Source: JBGSBR01 sp041730495
Lineage (GTDB): Bacteria > Patescibacteriota > Microgenomatia > UBA1406 > GWC2-37-13
DNA length: 8,408 nt
Assembly (NCBI GenBank): GCA_041730495.1
Contig: JBGSBR010000034.1
Span: 1-8,408, forward strand
Reading direction: 5' to 3'
This document shows, piece by piece, positions 1 through 6,963 of the stretch (the stretch's first letter is position 1; each line of letters starts with the position of its first letter). The translations under genes and the position numbers were made by a program. Under the pieces are notes generated by a model, which was not told where the DNA came from, did no database searches, and was given only the letters and a program-made list of their open reading frames with translations.

Positions 1-231
1 TGCTAATACATTGCCTATCTCTAATATTTCCTTGCCTTTATTTTTTTTGACGATATCTATAAAAACAGGAATTTCTACAGAGCGTACGTTAAACCATGTA
101 CGATTATAAGGATGGAAAAAGTACTTAAAAGACTTTCCCATGAATTTAAACTGTTTAGTGCGTTTGTAGAAACTCACTGGATAAGTAGCTAGCAAAAAAA
201 GTCCTTTTTCTACTTTTGAAGCGATTGACAT
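1..231 (-). CDS. SAM-dependent methyltransferase, N-terminal part (cut by left edge)
   Basis: This is the first 77 codons of a minus-strand gene that continues beyond the left edge. It opens with ATG at 231-229, five bases after the TAA of the upstream C-methyltransferase gene, so the two are almost certainly one transcript. Residues about 45-77 carry a Thr-Trp-Phe-Asn stretch, then RSVEIPVF, and finally a hydrophobic strand ending EILEIGNVL. This resembles motif I of a class I SAM methyltransferase family in which the usual GxGxG is replaced by a Glu-Val/Ile-Gly-Asn-Val-Leu signature, often found in polysaccharide clusters. The substrate cannot be read. There is no Shine-Dalgarno sequence, so translation may be coupled to the upstream gene. 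The catalytic region and C-terminus lie outside the window. I am confident of the reading frame and fairly confident of the fold; the role in modifying a surface sugar is inferred from context. Confidence 0.72.
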   Translation of the reverse strand, partial: MSIASKVEKGLFLLATYPVSFYKRTKQFKFMGKSFKYFFHPYNRTWFNVRSVEIPVFIDIVKKNKGKEILEIGNVLA

Positions 232-236
232 ATAAG

Positions 237-1481
237 TTAGATTATTTCTATCTGTGGCAATGGAAAGATCAAATGCCCACCGGAATTTATATAATCAGTT
301 TCACGTTTAAGTATATTCTTCTTAAAATGCCATGGTAAAACCAATAAGTAATCAGGCTTAAGTGCTTTTGCTTCTTTTTCAGAGATGATAGGCAAGTGTG
401 TCCCAGGAGTAAATCTACCGAATTTATACTCATTTACTTCAGCAACATAGGGGATCTCTGCAGGTGTAAAACCACAGTATTGCAAAATTACATTTCCTTT
501 CGTGGAAGCACCATAAGCAAAGATTTTTTTACCCTCTGCACAAAGACGTTTTACCAGTGCAGTGAGCTCTTCACGATGTTTAAATATCGCATCTTTAAAC
601 TCTTGATAGCCGTCCATAGTATCAAGCTTCGCTTTTTTCTCATTTTCAAGATAATCTGAAATAGCTTTTTCAGCTTCTTGATGTGGATGTGATTGTTTAG
701 CAGCAGTAACTCTGAAGCTTCCACCATTGGTATCATTTGTTTCAATATCAATAATCTTCAAACCGACCGCATCTAATATCCACTTAATTTGTTTAAGCGA
801 GTAATATTCAATATGTTCATGACAAATAGTGTCATATGCATGAGTTTGTAACATCAATAAGATGTAACTTTGTTCAAAGACCCAGATGCCATCATCTGCT
901 AACACATCTGTAATTTCTTTAGCAAACTGTATAGGATCTTCTAGATCATAAAACATAGCAATCGATGTGATAATAGATGCTTTTTTTGTAGGGTGATATT
1001 TCTTGATATTTGCGGAAGAGAAGAAATCCGGAATAACATTGATATCTTTTTTGTAGAATTCTCTAAATTTCTCTGCTGTAGGATCAATGCCAACGCGATC
1101 ATACCCATTATCAGGGTAGCTATTGAGTAATGTAGCATCATTACTTCCGATATCAATGATTAGATCACCGGGTTTTAACGTAACAAACTCTTGTGCTTTC
1201 TTCACTATTCCATGCAAATGATCTACCATTGAGACATTTAAACCTGAGCGATAACCATAGTTATCACCATACATTTCACTACTATCATACGAATGTTGAA
1301 GTTGGACTAAACCGCATGATTTATCATCACCGATGCATTTTACGAGTGAAAGGGGACCTTTAGGTATATGTTCTTCTTTAGTTGCAGGGAAAACACCGGT
1401 CAGACATTGTTCGCCTAACTCTACAATTGATTCGAGGTTGGTATTTTTGCAGATTCTACAATGAGTTATTAATGTATGCAT
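237..1481 (-). CDS. NDP-sugar C-methyltransferase-type SAM methyltransferase
   Basis: The 414-residue product has the three-part layout of sugar C-methyltransferases (TylC3/TcaB9 type; Pfam Methyltransf_13, a methyltransferase core, Methyltransf_14). A putative zinc site is formed by Cys8, Cys11, Cys49 and Cys56. SAM motif I is DIGSNDATLL at about 110-119. The family's HEHIEYYSL motif, which holds the proposed catalytic Glu/His pair, is at about 221-229. The C-terminal domain has GASTKGNVIL at about 324-333. Known members methylate a ring carbon of a keto-deoxy NDP-sugar; acting on a sugar made in this locus is inference. An in-frame TTG at 1523 could extend the protein by 14 residues, but the ATG at 1481 is preferred: it begins just before the zinc motif, and the best promoter lies inside the longer frame. 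The length matches the family's usual 400-415 residues. The gene leads a minus-strand unit with the methyltransferase at 1-231. Confidence 0.9.
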   Translation of the reverse strand: MHTLITHCRICKNTNLESIVELGEQCLTGVFPATKEEHIPKGPLSLVKCIGDDKSCGLVQLQHSYDSSEMYGDNYGYRSGLNVSMVDHLHGIVKKAQEFVTLKPGDLIIDIGSNDATLLNSYPDNGYDRVGIDPTAEKFREFYKKDINVIPDFFSSANIKKYHPTKKASIITSIAMFYDLEDPIQFAKEITDVLADDGIWVFEQSYILLMLQTHAYDTICHEHIEYYSLKQIKWILDAVGLKIIDIETNDTNGGSFRVTAAKQSHPHQEAEKAISDYLENEKKAKLDTMDGYQEFKDAIFKHREELTALVKRLCAEGKKIFAYGASTKGNVILQYCGFTPAEIPYVAEVNEYKFGRFTPGTHLPIISEKEAKALKPDYLLVLPWHFKKNILKRETDYINSGGHLIFPLPQIEII

Positions 1482-1505
1482 ATGTTTAAATTTTATAACG
1501 AATTC

Positions 1506-1534
1506 ATTATATATGATTTCCAATCAATGGTCAC
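1506..1534 (-). promoter_or_regulatory. Putative sigma70-type promoter for the left minus-strand unit
   Basis: On the minus strand a perfect TATAAT (1511-1506) lies 17 bases downstream of GTGACC (1534-1529), which matches four of six bases of the -35 consensus. Transcription would start near 1499, leaving a leader of about 18 bases before the ATG at 1481. The promoter lies inside the longer TTG-initiated reading frame, which argues for the shorter protein. A weaker TATAAA at 1497-1492 lacks a good -35. Confidence 0.5.
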
Positions 1535-1538
1535 AGTA

Positions 1539-1566
1539 TAAACAAAATTTCTTTTAATAGTACAAT
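1539..1566 (+). promoter_or_regulatory. Putative promoter for the plus-strand glycan operon, leaderless type
   Basis: TACAAT (1561-1566), five of six to the -10 consensus, ends five bases before the ATG at 1572. TAAACA (1539-1544), four of six to the -35 consensus, lies 16 bases upstream. Transcription would begin at or beside the start codon. An alternative is TATAAA at 1537-1542, with a poor -35 and a leader of about 20 bases. The 90-base gap thus holds divergent promoters for both units. The region is AT-rich, so chance matches are possible. Confidence 0.35.
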
Positions 1567-1571
1567 GTATT

Positions 1572-2615
1572 ATGCATAAACTCATAGGTAAATTAAGCAA
1601 AAAGTTGCTTATTCCTCTCATGCTTTTTACCGTAGGAGCTGTACTCATAGGCCAAAGTGTCCTAGAATCAGATTACAGTTTCTCTACATTAAGCTATAAT
1701 CACTCCGTAAATATCACAAATAATAAACCACTGCTTGCTGGTGATACAGTGCAATTCTCAATTCAAGCAAAAGAAAACAATTTAGGAATTGTTTTGATAG
1801 AGTTTGACGCTTTCAATCGATTTAATAAAGATACAGTTCAGGTAAAAATTAAAGAAAAAAATGCAAAAACATGGCATCATAGCTCAAAGATACCAGCAAC
1901 ACATTTTACCTATCTACCCCTTTATCCTTTTGGATTTCCAAACATAAAGGATTCTCAAAATCAAATATATACAGTTGAGATAAAGTCTTTAGAAGGAGCC
2001 AAAGATAATGCAATAGCAATAAGTCCCAATCCAACGATTCAAACAAAATATCACTTTAGTAAAGAAGCAATTACACAAGATCCACAAACGTTTATCTGGT
2101 TCGGTTTAAAAAAAGTTCTCAATACCTTCCTTTATTATGATATTTTTTATTCTAGCTTAGTTTATATGTTTCCTTTTTTGTCATACGTTGGTTTTACCTC
2201 ATACTTTAAAAAGAAACTTTTAAAAAACATTAATTTATTTAATGAAACCATTCATAAAAAAAGTGTAATAGCTCAATTTCATGCTCATCTGAAGTACATT
2301 ATTGAAACTGATATTATTTTTTTCCTGGTACTTATATTTCTTGAAATTTTCTTTATAAAAAATGTACAAAACCCAATCTACTTGCTGATACTAAGCTTAT
2401 GGCTTTTAAATCTCAAAAAACATCATATCTCGGTACAAACATCATTTATGATGATCTCAGTTTTTTTGAGCTTTTCTCTTCTATTAAATATTGTAGCTCA
2501 ACCTAAATTTGCCGAAAAAACAGCGATCTGGTCATATTTATTTATAATTACATTAGTAACTCAATTACTCGTAAAACAATACGACATACGTAAATTAAAG
2601 CGTAACCATGCATAA
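1572..2615 (+). CDS. Polytopic membrane protein with extracytoplasmic beta-rich domain, function unknown
   Basis: I cannot name this 347-residue protein. It has an N-terminal hydrophobic segment (about 11-30) after a Lys-rich start, which would act as a signal anchor. A soluble stretch (about 31-175) follows, with alternating hydrophobic residues that suggest beta strands and a YPFGFPNI motif at about 118-125. Four or five hydrophobic segments follow (about 190-211, 247-263, 268-281, 288-308, 318-334), and the tail is basic. The soluble part should face outward. From memory, similar anchor-plus-domain proteins with a Pro-Phe-Gly-Phe-Pro motif occur in glycan loci of CPR bacteria, but I cannot verify this. 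The stop overlaps the next gene, a GT-C transferase, by 8 bases, so the two are probably co-translated and may act together. It is strikingly AT-rich (11 G+C in 2221-2280). A polymerase, chaperone or sugar-binding partner role is possible; none is shown. Confidence 0.8.
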   Translation: MHKLIGKLSKKLLIPLMLFTVGAVLIGQSVLESDYSFSTLSYNHSVNITNNKPLLAGDTVQFSIQAKENNLGIVLIEFDAFNRFNKDTVQVKIKEKNAKTWHHSSKIPATHFTYLPLYPFGFPNIKDSQNQIYTVEIKSLEGAKDNAIAISPNPTIQTKYHFSKEAITQDPQTFIWFGLKKVLNTFLYYDIFYSSLVYMFPFLSYVGFTSYFKKKLLKNINLFNETIHKKSVIAQFHAHLKYIIETDIIFFLVLIFLEIFFIKNVQNPIYLLILSLWLLNLKKHHISVQTSFMMISVFLSFSLLLNIVAQPKFAEKTAIWSYLFIITLVTQLLVKQYDIRKLKRNHA

Positions 2616-4089
2616 ATATAAAACTCACATCATCCTACTCATACTTTTTTTGATTGGCTTTGCATTGAGATTTTCTAGCATCTCCCAGCAATTATCTTAT
2701 TGGAATGACGAAAGTCACGCTGCTTTTTTTGCTCGAGCAATCACTCAAACTGGTATCCCTCAAACACCTTCTGGTAGTGGTACTGGTATTTACCAACTAG
2801 GATTTTATTATGTAACTGCTTTATTTTTTAAGCTATTTGGTATAACTGAGCTGAGTGGAAGACTGCCCTCAGTACTCATTGGTTCACTGTTAATTATTGT
2901 GATTTTTTGGATTACTAAGAAAGTATCGGATACTAAATCCGCATTCCTGGCAAGCTTTTTGATGGCATTTTCCCAGATACAGCTTGCATGGTCGACACAG
3001 CTACGACCTTATATCTGGTTAGAGCTATTTAGCTTAGCGGTACTATATTTCAGTTATAAAGCTCTCAGCTCCAAAAAGATGGTTGAAAAAAACATCATTT
3101 TTGCCAGTTTTAGTGCATTAATTTCGGCTTTTTTCCATGGTACCGGACTTATAAACCTCGCATTTATCTCTATCGTCTTTATATACAAATGTATAAGGGA
3201 TAAACAATACAAGTATTTACTTGCATTGATACCAGCAACACTCATTGCCGCATTGTTTTTATATTTCTCATTTGGTGCTGGTTTAGCCAATATTATTGGG
3301 CTTTTTACAACCTTTCATACATATATTGTTCATTATCGGGTATATCTGTTCTATCACTATTTATGGCTGCTGATAGGATCAGGGTTAGGTGTTCTTGCGT
3401 TATGGCATAAGAATAAACAACTGATGTTTCTGCTCGTCGGATTCATATCACTCATCTTTTTCATTGCCATTTTTAAAATTAATCCACGCTATGTACGATA
3501 CTCACTGCCTGCATTTCCGTTGCTTTATATGCTATTTGCAATTGGCTTAGTAAACGTTTCTGAAGTTTTAGCCAAACATCTATCATTTAAATACAACAAA
3601 ATCATTATCCTGATATTGCTATCGGGCTTGTTCTTGGCTTGGCCTATCAAGAAAGGAAAAATGATCATGCAACCACAAGCATACTATGGCATCAATAATG
3701 ATATGCGGGAAAATCCAATAGTCGATTATAAATCAGCTTTTATAAAAATAGAAAAATTAATCGGAGATAGAGAAGATGTCATTGTGATGGATGCTTGGAA
3801 TGATCGAGTACCATGGTATCTGCCTGATCAACCTTTTGTATGGATAAATCGTGATGGTAAAGGACAATCGCCCTATGGTGAAAAAAACATCAGCACACCA
3901 CAACAGTTTGAAGCAATCAAGAAACAATATCCAGCAGGCATCGTGATTGTTGAAAACTGGGAGAGCCAGACCTCACCAGAGATGCAAGACTATATCCGTC
4001 GTACTTTGAAAGAAGAGTTTGGCGAGCAAACAGTCAAAGGCAATGAGAAAGATTCATGGAGTATCACCGTCTACAGTTGGGGTTTGTAA
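2608..4089 (+). CDS. GT-C (family 39/PMT-like) membrane glycosyltransferase
   Basis: This 493-residue protein has about 10-12 membrane segments between residues 7 and 347 and a soluble C-terminal domain of about 145 residues. After the first membrane segment comes YWNDES (about 31-36). Asp34 and Glu35 fit the acidic catalytic pair in the first outer loop of GT-C enzymes of the ArnT/PMT group. Further family-like features are SGRLPS (about 83-88), LRPY (about 132-135) and NPRYVRYSLPAFPLL (about 292-306). Such enzymes transfer a sugar from a polyprenyl-phosphate donor to an acceptor on the outer membrane face; the donor and acceptor here are unknown. The ATG at 2608 overlaps the upstream stop by 8 bases and has no Shine-Dalgarno, suggesting coupled translation. 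The stop lies 16 bases before the flippase gene. The C-terminal domain probably faces outward and could bind the acceptor, which is inference. Confidence 0.86.
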   Translation: MHKYKTHIILLILFLIGFALRFSSISQQLSYWNDESHAAFFARAITQTGIPQTPSGSGTGIYQLGFYYVTALFFKLFGITELSGRLPSVLIGSLLIIVIFWITKKVSDTKSAFLASFLMAFSQIQLAWSTQLRPYIWLELFSLAVLYFSYKALSSKKMVEKNIIFASFSALISAFFHGTGLINLAFISIVFIYKCIRDKQYKYLLALIPATLIAALFLYFSFGAGLANIIGLFTTFHTYIVHYRVYLFYHYLWLLIGSGLGVLALWHKNKQLMFLLVGFISLIFFIAIFKINPRYVRYSLPAFPLLYMLFAIGLVNVSEVLAKHLSFKYNKIIILILLSGLFLAWPIKKGKMIMQPQAYYGINNDMRENPIVDYKSAFIKIEKLIGDREDVIVMDAWNDRVPWYLPDQPFVWINRDGKGQSPYGEKNISTPQQFEAIKKQYPAGIVIVENWESQTSPEMQDYIRRTLKEEFGEQTVKGNEKDSWSITVYSWGL

Positions 4090-4099
4090 ACAGTATAAT
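4070..4099 (+). promoter_or_regulatory. Putative internal promoter before the flippase gene, leaderless type
   Basis: A perfect TATAAT (4094-4099) sits in the short gap, six bases before the ATG at 4106. TCTACA (4070-4075), four of six to the -35 consensus, lies 18 bases upstream, inside the end of the GT-C gene. Transcription would start at about the A of the ATG, giving a leaderless message. No Shine-Dalgarno is present, which fits. This would let the flippase and the two GT2 genes be transcribed independently of the two genes before them. Confidence 0.45.
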
Positions 4100-4105
4100 A
4101 ACTCT

Positions 4106-5386
4106 ATGATCCAAAAAGGTATTGTCGTTACACTTATCTTCATTTTTTCGACTCTTATCCAACTTGTCAGTCAGATCCTCGTCACTCGGATCTTCGGAGC
4201 AAGCCTCAATCTGGACATCTTCCTAGCAGCCGTCGCTGTCCCAACTCTCGTTGTCACTATGATATACGCTACCGTAAATGACGCCTTTCTACCGCTATAC
4301 GGCCATGAAAAAGCTACCAATGCCAAACATGCAGATGACTTCTTCTTTTCTCATCTTTTGATCTTGACTGGACTATCGTTAGTAATTGCATTAATAGCAA
4401 GTTTTGCAGCTGACACGCTCAGTAATCTGTTATACAACAGTCGCGGCGTTGCGTTTGTATCCGCCGTCTCATTACAAATGCGTTACATGTTTTTCAGCTT
4501 GCCTTTGGCAGTACTCGCGACATTATTGGGTTCATATTACTATTCGCAAAAAGATTTCATTCGCTTTCCGATCGCACAGATGATCGGCAGTATGGCAAAC
4601 TTAGTGATTATTGTTTTGTTATATCCACATATTGGTATCTGGGCCCTAGTGATAGCATTTGTAATTAACTTAGCTATACAAATTTTATTTGTAATACCAG
4701 GCAAAATCGTACATATGTCATTTGTGAACATAAACATATGGCCATTTTTCGCTGCTTTCGTACCACTTATCATCGGTGCATTTGCGGTGAGATCAGATAC
4801 CTTACTTATCCGTTCCTTTGGAGCACAACTCCCAGCTGGATCGCTTGTATATCTCAATTTAATAACGAAAATTCTTTCCATCTCAACCAGTATTCTGACA
4901 GTCGGCATACAAGTGCTATTGCTGCCACATCTCGTAGAATACATCTCACATAAAAACTATGACAAAGCGATCCAAAATGTCCATAAAGCGAAGATCATCG
5001 CAGTAATGATCTCTGTGGTGGTGAGCATTGCAGTACTCTTACTTGGACCATTTATGATTCAACTCTTATTTGTCGGCGGAAAATTTACTCAAGCTGATGC
5101 AAGCATGACTTCGTCACTGCTACCATATTTCCTTATCCCGGCAATCGGTTGGGGCATCAATAGTGTATTTGCCCAACCACTCATCGCACTCAAAAAACAA
5201 AAAGAATTATCAATCCTGCATGTATCTGCACTTGGTGTCAGCTGGGGATCAGCTTGGCTTGCCAACATATATCTCGGTGCACTGGCTGCTATCGTCGTCG
5301 GACTGATACTATTGTTATTTATTGGTATCATTGGAAGTGAAATCTTATGGCAACACTACAAAAAGACACTTGTGCGCTCAGCATAA
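4106..5386 (+). CDS. MurJ/MviN-like lipid-linked oligosaccharide flippase (MOP superfamily)
   Basis: The 426-residue product is hydrophobic throughout, with about 12 membrane segments. It has the MurJ/MviN opening pattern TRIFGASLNLDIFLAA (about 27-42), then NDAFLPLYG (58-66), GIQVLLLPHL (267-276) and GKFTQADAS (325-333). MurJ flips lipid II; relatives in polysaccharide clusters probably export other polyprenyl-linked glycans, the likelier role here. E. coli MurJ is 511 residues with 14 segments, so this one is short. The basic residues that line the MurJ cavity look only partly kept: Arg28 is present, the Arg pair expected after the 'IPN' region is absent (VPTLVV at 45-50), and a Lys (255) sits where MurJ has an Arg. 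The frame is open upstream to an ATG at 4019, but that would overlap the GT-C gene by 71 bases. The start at 4106 directly follows a TATAAT box. The 3' end overlaps the next gene by 40 bases. Confidence 0.85.
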   Translation: MIQKGIVVTLIFIFSTLIQLVSQILVTRIFGASLNLDIFLAAVAVPTLVVTMIYATVNDAFLPLYGHEKATNAKHADDFFFSHLLILTGLSLVIALIASFAADTLSNLLYNSRGVAFVSAVSLQMRYMFFSLPLAVLATLLGSYYYSQKDFIRFPIAQMIGSMANLVIIVLLYPHIGIWALVIAFVINLAIQILFVIPGKIVHMSFVNINIWPFFAAFVPLIIGAFAVRSDTLLIRSFGAQLPAGSLVYLNLITKILSISTSILTVGIQVLLLPHLVEYISHKNYDKAIQNVHKAKIIAVMISVVVSIAVLLLGPFMIQLLFVGGKFTQADASMTSSLLPYFLIPAIGWGINSVFAQPLIALKKQKELSILHVSALGVSWGSAWLANIYLGALAAIVVGLILLLFIGIIGSEILWQHYKKTLVRSA

Positions 5387-6132
5387 TCATCATTAACTAT
5401 AAAACGCCAGATTTGACTCTATCTGTTGTCAATATGCTTGATCTTTCACCTGAAACTGAGCTCATTGTCGTCGACAATAGCCCAACATCTGAGTTGAAAG
5501 ATAACCTTTCCCAGAAAAAACAGCTAACCTACATCAAAAATAGTAAAAACATTGGTTTTGCTGCTGCCGTGAATCAAGCTGCCAACCAAAGTCGAGGAGA
5601 ATGGCTTGTACTGCTCAATAGTGATACGAAAACAGATATCAAAGCATTGCAGAAACTCATAACTATCGCTGAAAAGCATGATGCGCAAGTAGCTGCTCCT
5701 CAGCTAGTACACGATAATCAGGTAGAAAAATCTGTCGGCTATTTTGATTCTTTTACAAAACATCCGCTTAACAGCATTTTCGCTCGACCCCGTGCAATAG
5801 AAGCTCACTCAAATGAACCAATCTGGGTCGATCTGGCCACTGGTGGAGTACTATTGATCAAACGAACGTTATTCAATGACATAGGTCAGTTTGATGCACT
5901 GCAATTCTTCATGTATTTTGAGGACATTGATCTCTCTTATCGCTTGAAACAAGCTGGAATATCGATTCTACATGTACCTGAAGTGAAAATCGAGCATCTG
6001 GGTGGTAAAAGCGCCGATCAAGATAAGATCCAAAAACAAAAAAACTATCAACACAGCTTGCAAAACTACCTTGCCAAACATAAAGGTAAGGTAATACTAA
6101 GATTAAATAACCTGATTCATGCATTTAGCTAA
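5347..6132 (+). CDS. Family 2 glycosyltransferase, rhamnosyltransferase-like
   Basis: The 261-residue protein is a GT-A fold family 2 transferase of the WbbL/RfbF-like group. The N-terminal strand LSIIIINYKT (11-20) binds the nucleotide. VVDNSP (41-46) and KNIGFAAAVNQA (67-78) are the family's conserved loops. The metal-binding DXD equivalent is LLNSDT (89-94). The acceptor-side motif MYFEDIDLSYRLKQAG (189-204) carries the likely catalytic acidic residues, and a late His (217) precedes LGG. It would act at the cytoplasmic face, adding a sugar, possibly a deoxysugar such as rhamnose, to a polyprenyl-linked chain; the sugar is inferred from the subfamily only. The ATG at 5347 lies 40 bases inside the flippase gene. 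A weak GGAAG (5333-5337) nine bases upstream is the closest thing to a ribosome site in this window. No later ATG precedes the conserved core, which supports this start. Confidence 0.9.
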   Translation: MATLQKDTCALSIIIINYKTPDLTLSVVNMLDLSPETELIVVDNSPTSELKDNLSQKKQLTYIKNSKNIGFAAAVNQAANQSRGEWLVLLNSDTKTDIKALQKLITIAEKHDAQVAAPQLVHDNQVEKSVGYFDSFTKHPLNSIFARPRAIEAHSNEPIWVDLATGGVLLIKRTLFNDIGQFDALQFFMYFEDIDLSYRLKQAGISILHVPEVKIEHLGGKSADQDKIQKQKNYQHSLQNYLAKHKGKVILRLNNLIHAFS

Positions 6133-6135
6133 CCT

Positions 6136-6963
6136 ATGAAAAAAGTCAGTATCATCATCGCCGCATATAACGAAGAAAAATATATCGAGAAATGTCTGAG
6201 CTCACTGGAAAAGCAAAGCTATAAACCTTTAGAAATTATCGTTGCAGATGATGGATCAACAGATAATACGGTCAAAATAGCGGAAAAGCATAAAATTACA
6301 CTGCTCCAAAGCAACCATCAAGGCACTGCATTGGCGAGAAATAATGCCGCAAAAGCAGCTACAGGTGAAATACTCGTCTTCCTGGATGCGGATATGGAGT
6401 TTGAGCATGATTTCATAGCGCGCCTTGTGCAGCCAATCAATGAAAATAAGCAAAAAGGCACGTTTTCCAAGCTCGAATATGTGAAAAACTGGGATGAACC
6501 ACTAGCTCGTTGTTGGAATAAACTCAATCCAGCCTTACCAGTCAAGATGCGCGTTATGCAAGACAGCGATGTGGGTGATGATTTTCGCGCCATACTGAGA
6601 TCTGAGTTTATAAAAGTCGGCGGCTTCGACAACACCGGCTATACGGATACCTGGTCACTTAAGCATAAACTGGGATACAGACCCGTTAATGCGCCTGGTG
6701 CGAAGTATTACCATTACAATCCAGAAACAATGCTGGAAGTCTATGACAGTGCAAGCTGGATCGGTAAAAGAAGCTACAAAGGCGGTATCATAGGTAAGAT
6801 GATCGCCTTATTACGATCTTTTTTCGTTGTTTCGCTTATTAAAGGAGTATTTAAGGCAATCACAATGAGAGAGCCGTATTTCCCACTCTTTTATCTGGTC
6901 TATGATGCTGGGATTACGAATGGCATTGTCAGATCGACATTTTTCCAAGAAGTGAAGAAGTAG
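6136..6963 (+). CDS. Family 2 glycosyltransferase with hydrophobic C-terminus
   Basis: The 275-residue protein shows a classic GT2 N-terminus: VSIIIAAYNEEKYIEKCLSSL (4-24), then IIVADDGSTDNT (34-45), ARNNAA (67-72), and FLDADM (82-87) as the DXD metal site. A Gly-Gly-Phe-Asp motif (162-165) followed by an Asp at 171 and a Ser-Leu pair corresponds to the acceptor-binding region of the family. The C-terminal part (about 222-260) is partly hydrophobic and may attach the enzyme to the membrane; it is not a clear transmembrane hairpin. The start lies three bases after the preceding GT2 stop, with no Shine-Dalgarno, so translation is probably coupled. It is the last gene of the plus-strand unit. 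Its TAG stop directly abuts the reverse-strand stop of the next gene. The sugar transferred is unknown. It is distinct in sequence from the preceding GT2, so it is not a recent duplicate. Confidence 0.9.
   Translation: MKKVSIIIAAYNEEKYIEKCLSSLEKQSYKPLEIIVADDGSTDNTVKIAEKHKITLLQSNHQGTALARNNAAKAATGEILVFLDADMEFEHDFIARLVQPINENKQKGTFSKLEYVKNWDEPLARCWNKLNPALPVKMRVMQDSDVGDDFRAILRSEFIKVGGFDNTGYTDTWSLKHKLGYRPVNAPGAKYYHYNPETMLEVYDSASWIGKRSYKGGIIGKMIALLRSFFVVSLIKGVFKAITMREPYFPLFYLVYDAGITNGIVRSTFFQEVKK

Noticed and set aside
1482..1523. TTG start giving 14 extra residues on the C-methyltransferase
   Set aside because: The extension would include the best promoter, uses a rarer start codon, and lies before the zinc-site motif where family members usually begin.
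4019..4105. Upstream ATG giving 29 extra residues on the flippase
   Set aside because: It would overlap the GT-C gene by 71 bases and add a non-hydrophobic stretch before the typical MurJ first membrane segment. The ATG at 4106 follows a TATAAT box directly.
4540..4944. A 134-codon open frame antisense to the flippase gene
   Set aside because: It lies wholly inside a well-supported gene, shows no recognisable motif, and has a Cys/Ser/Pro-scattered composition typical of a shadow frame.
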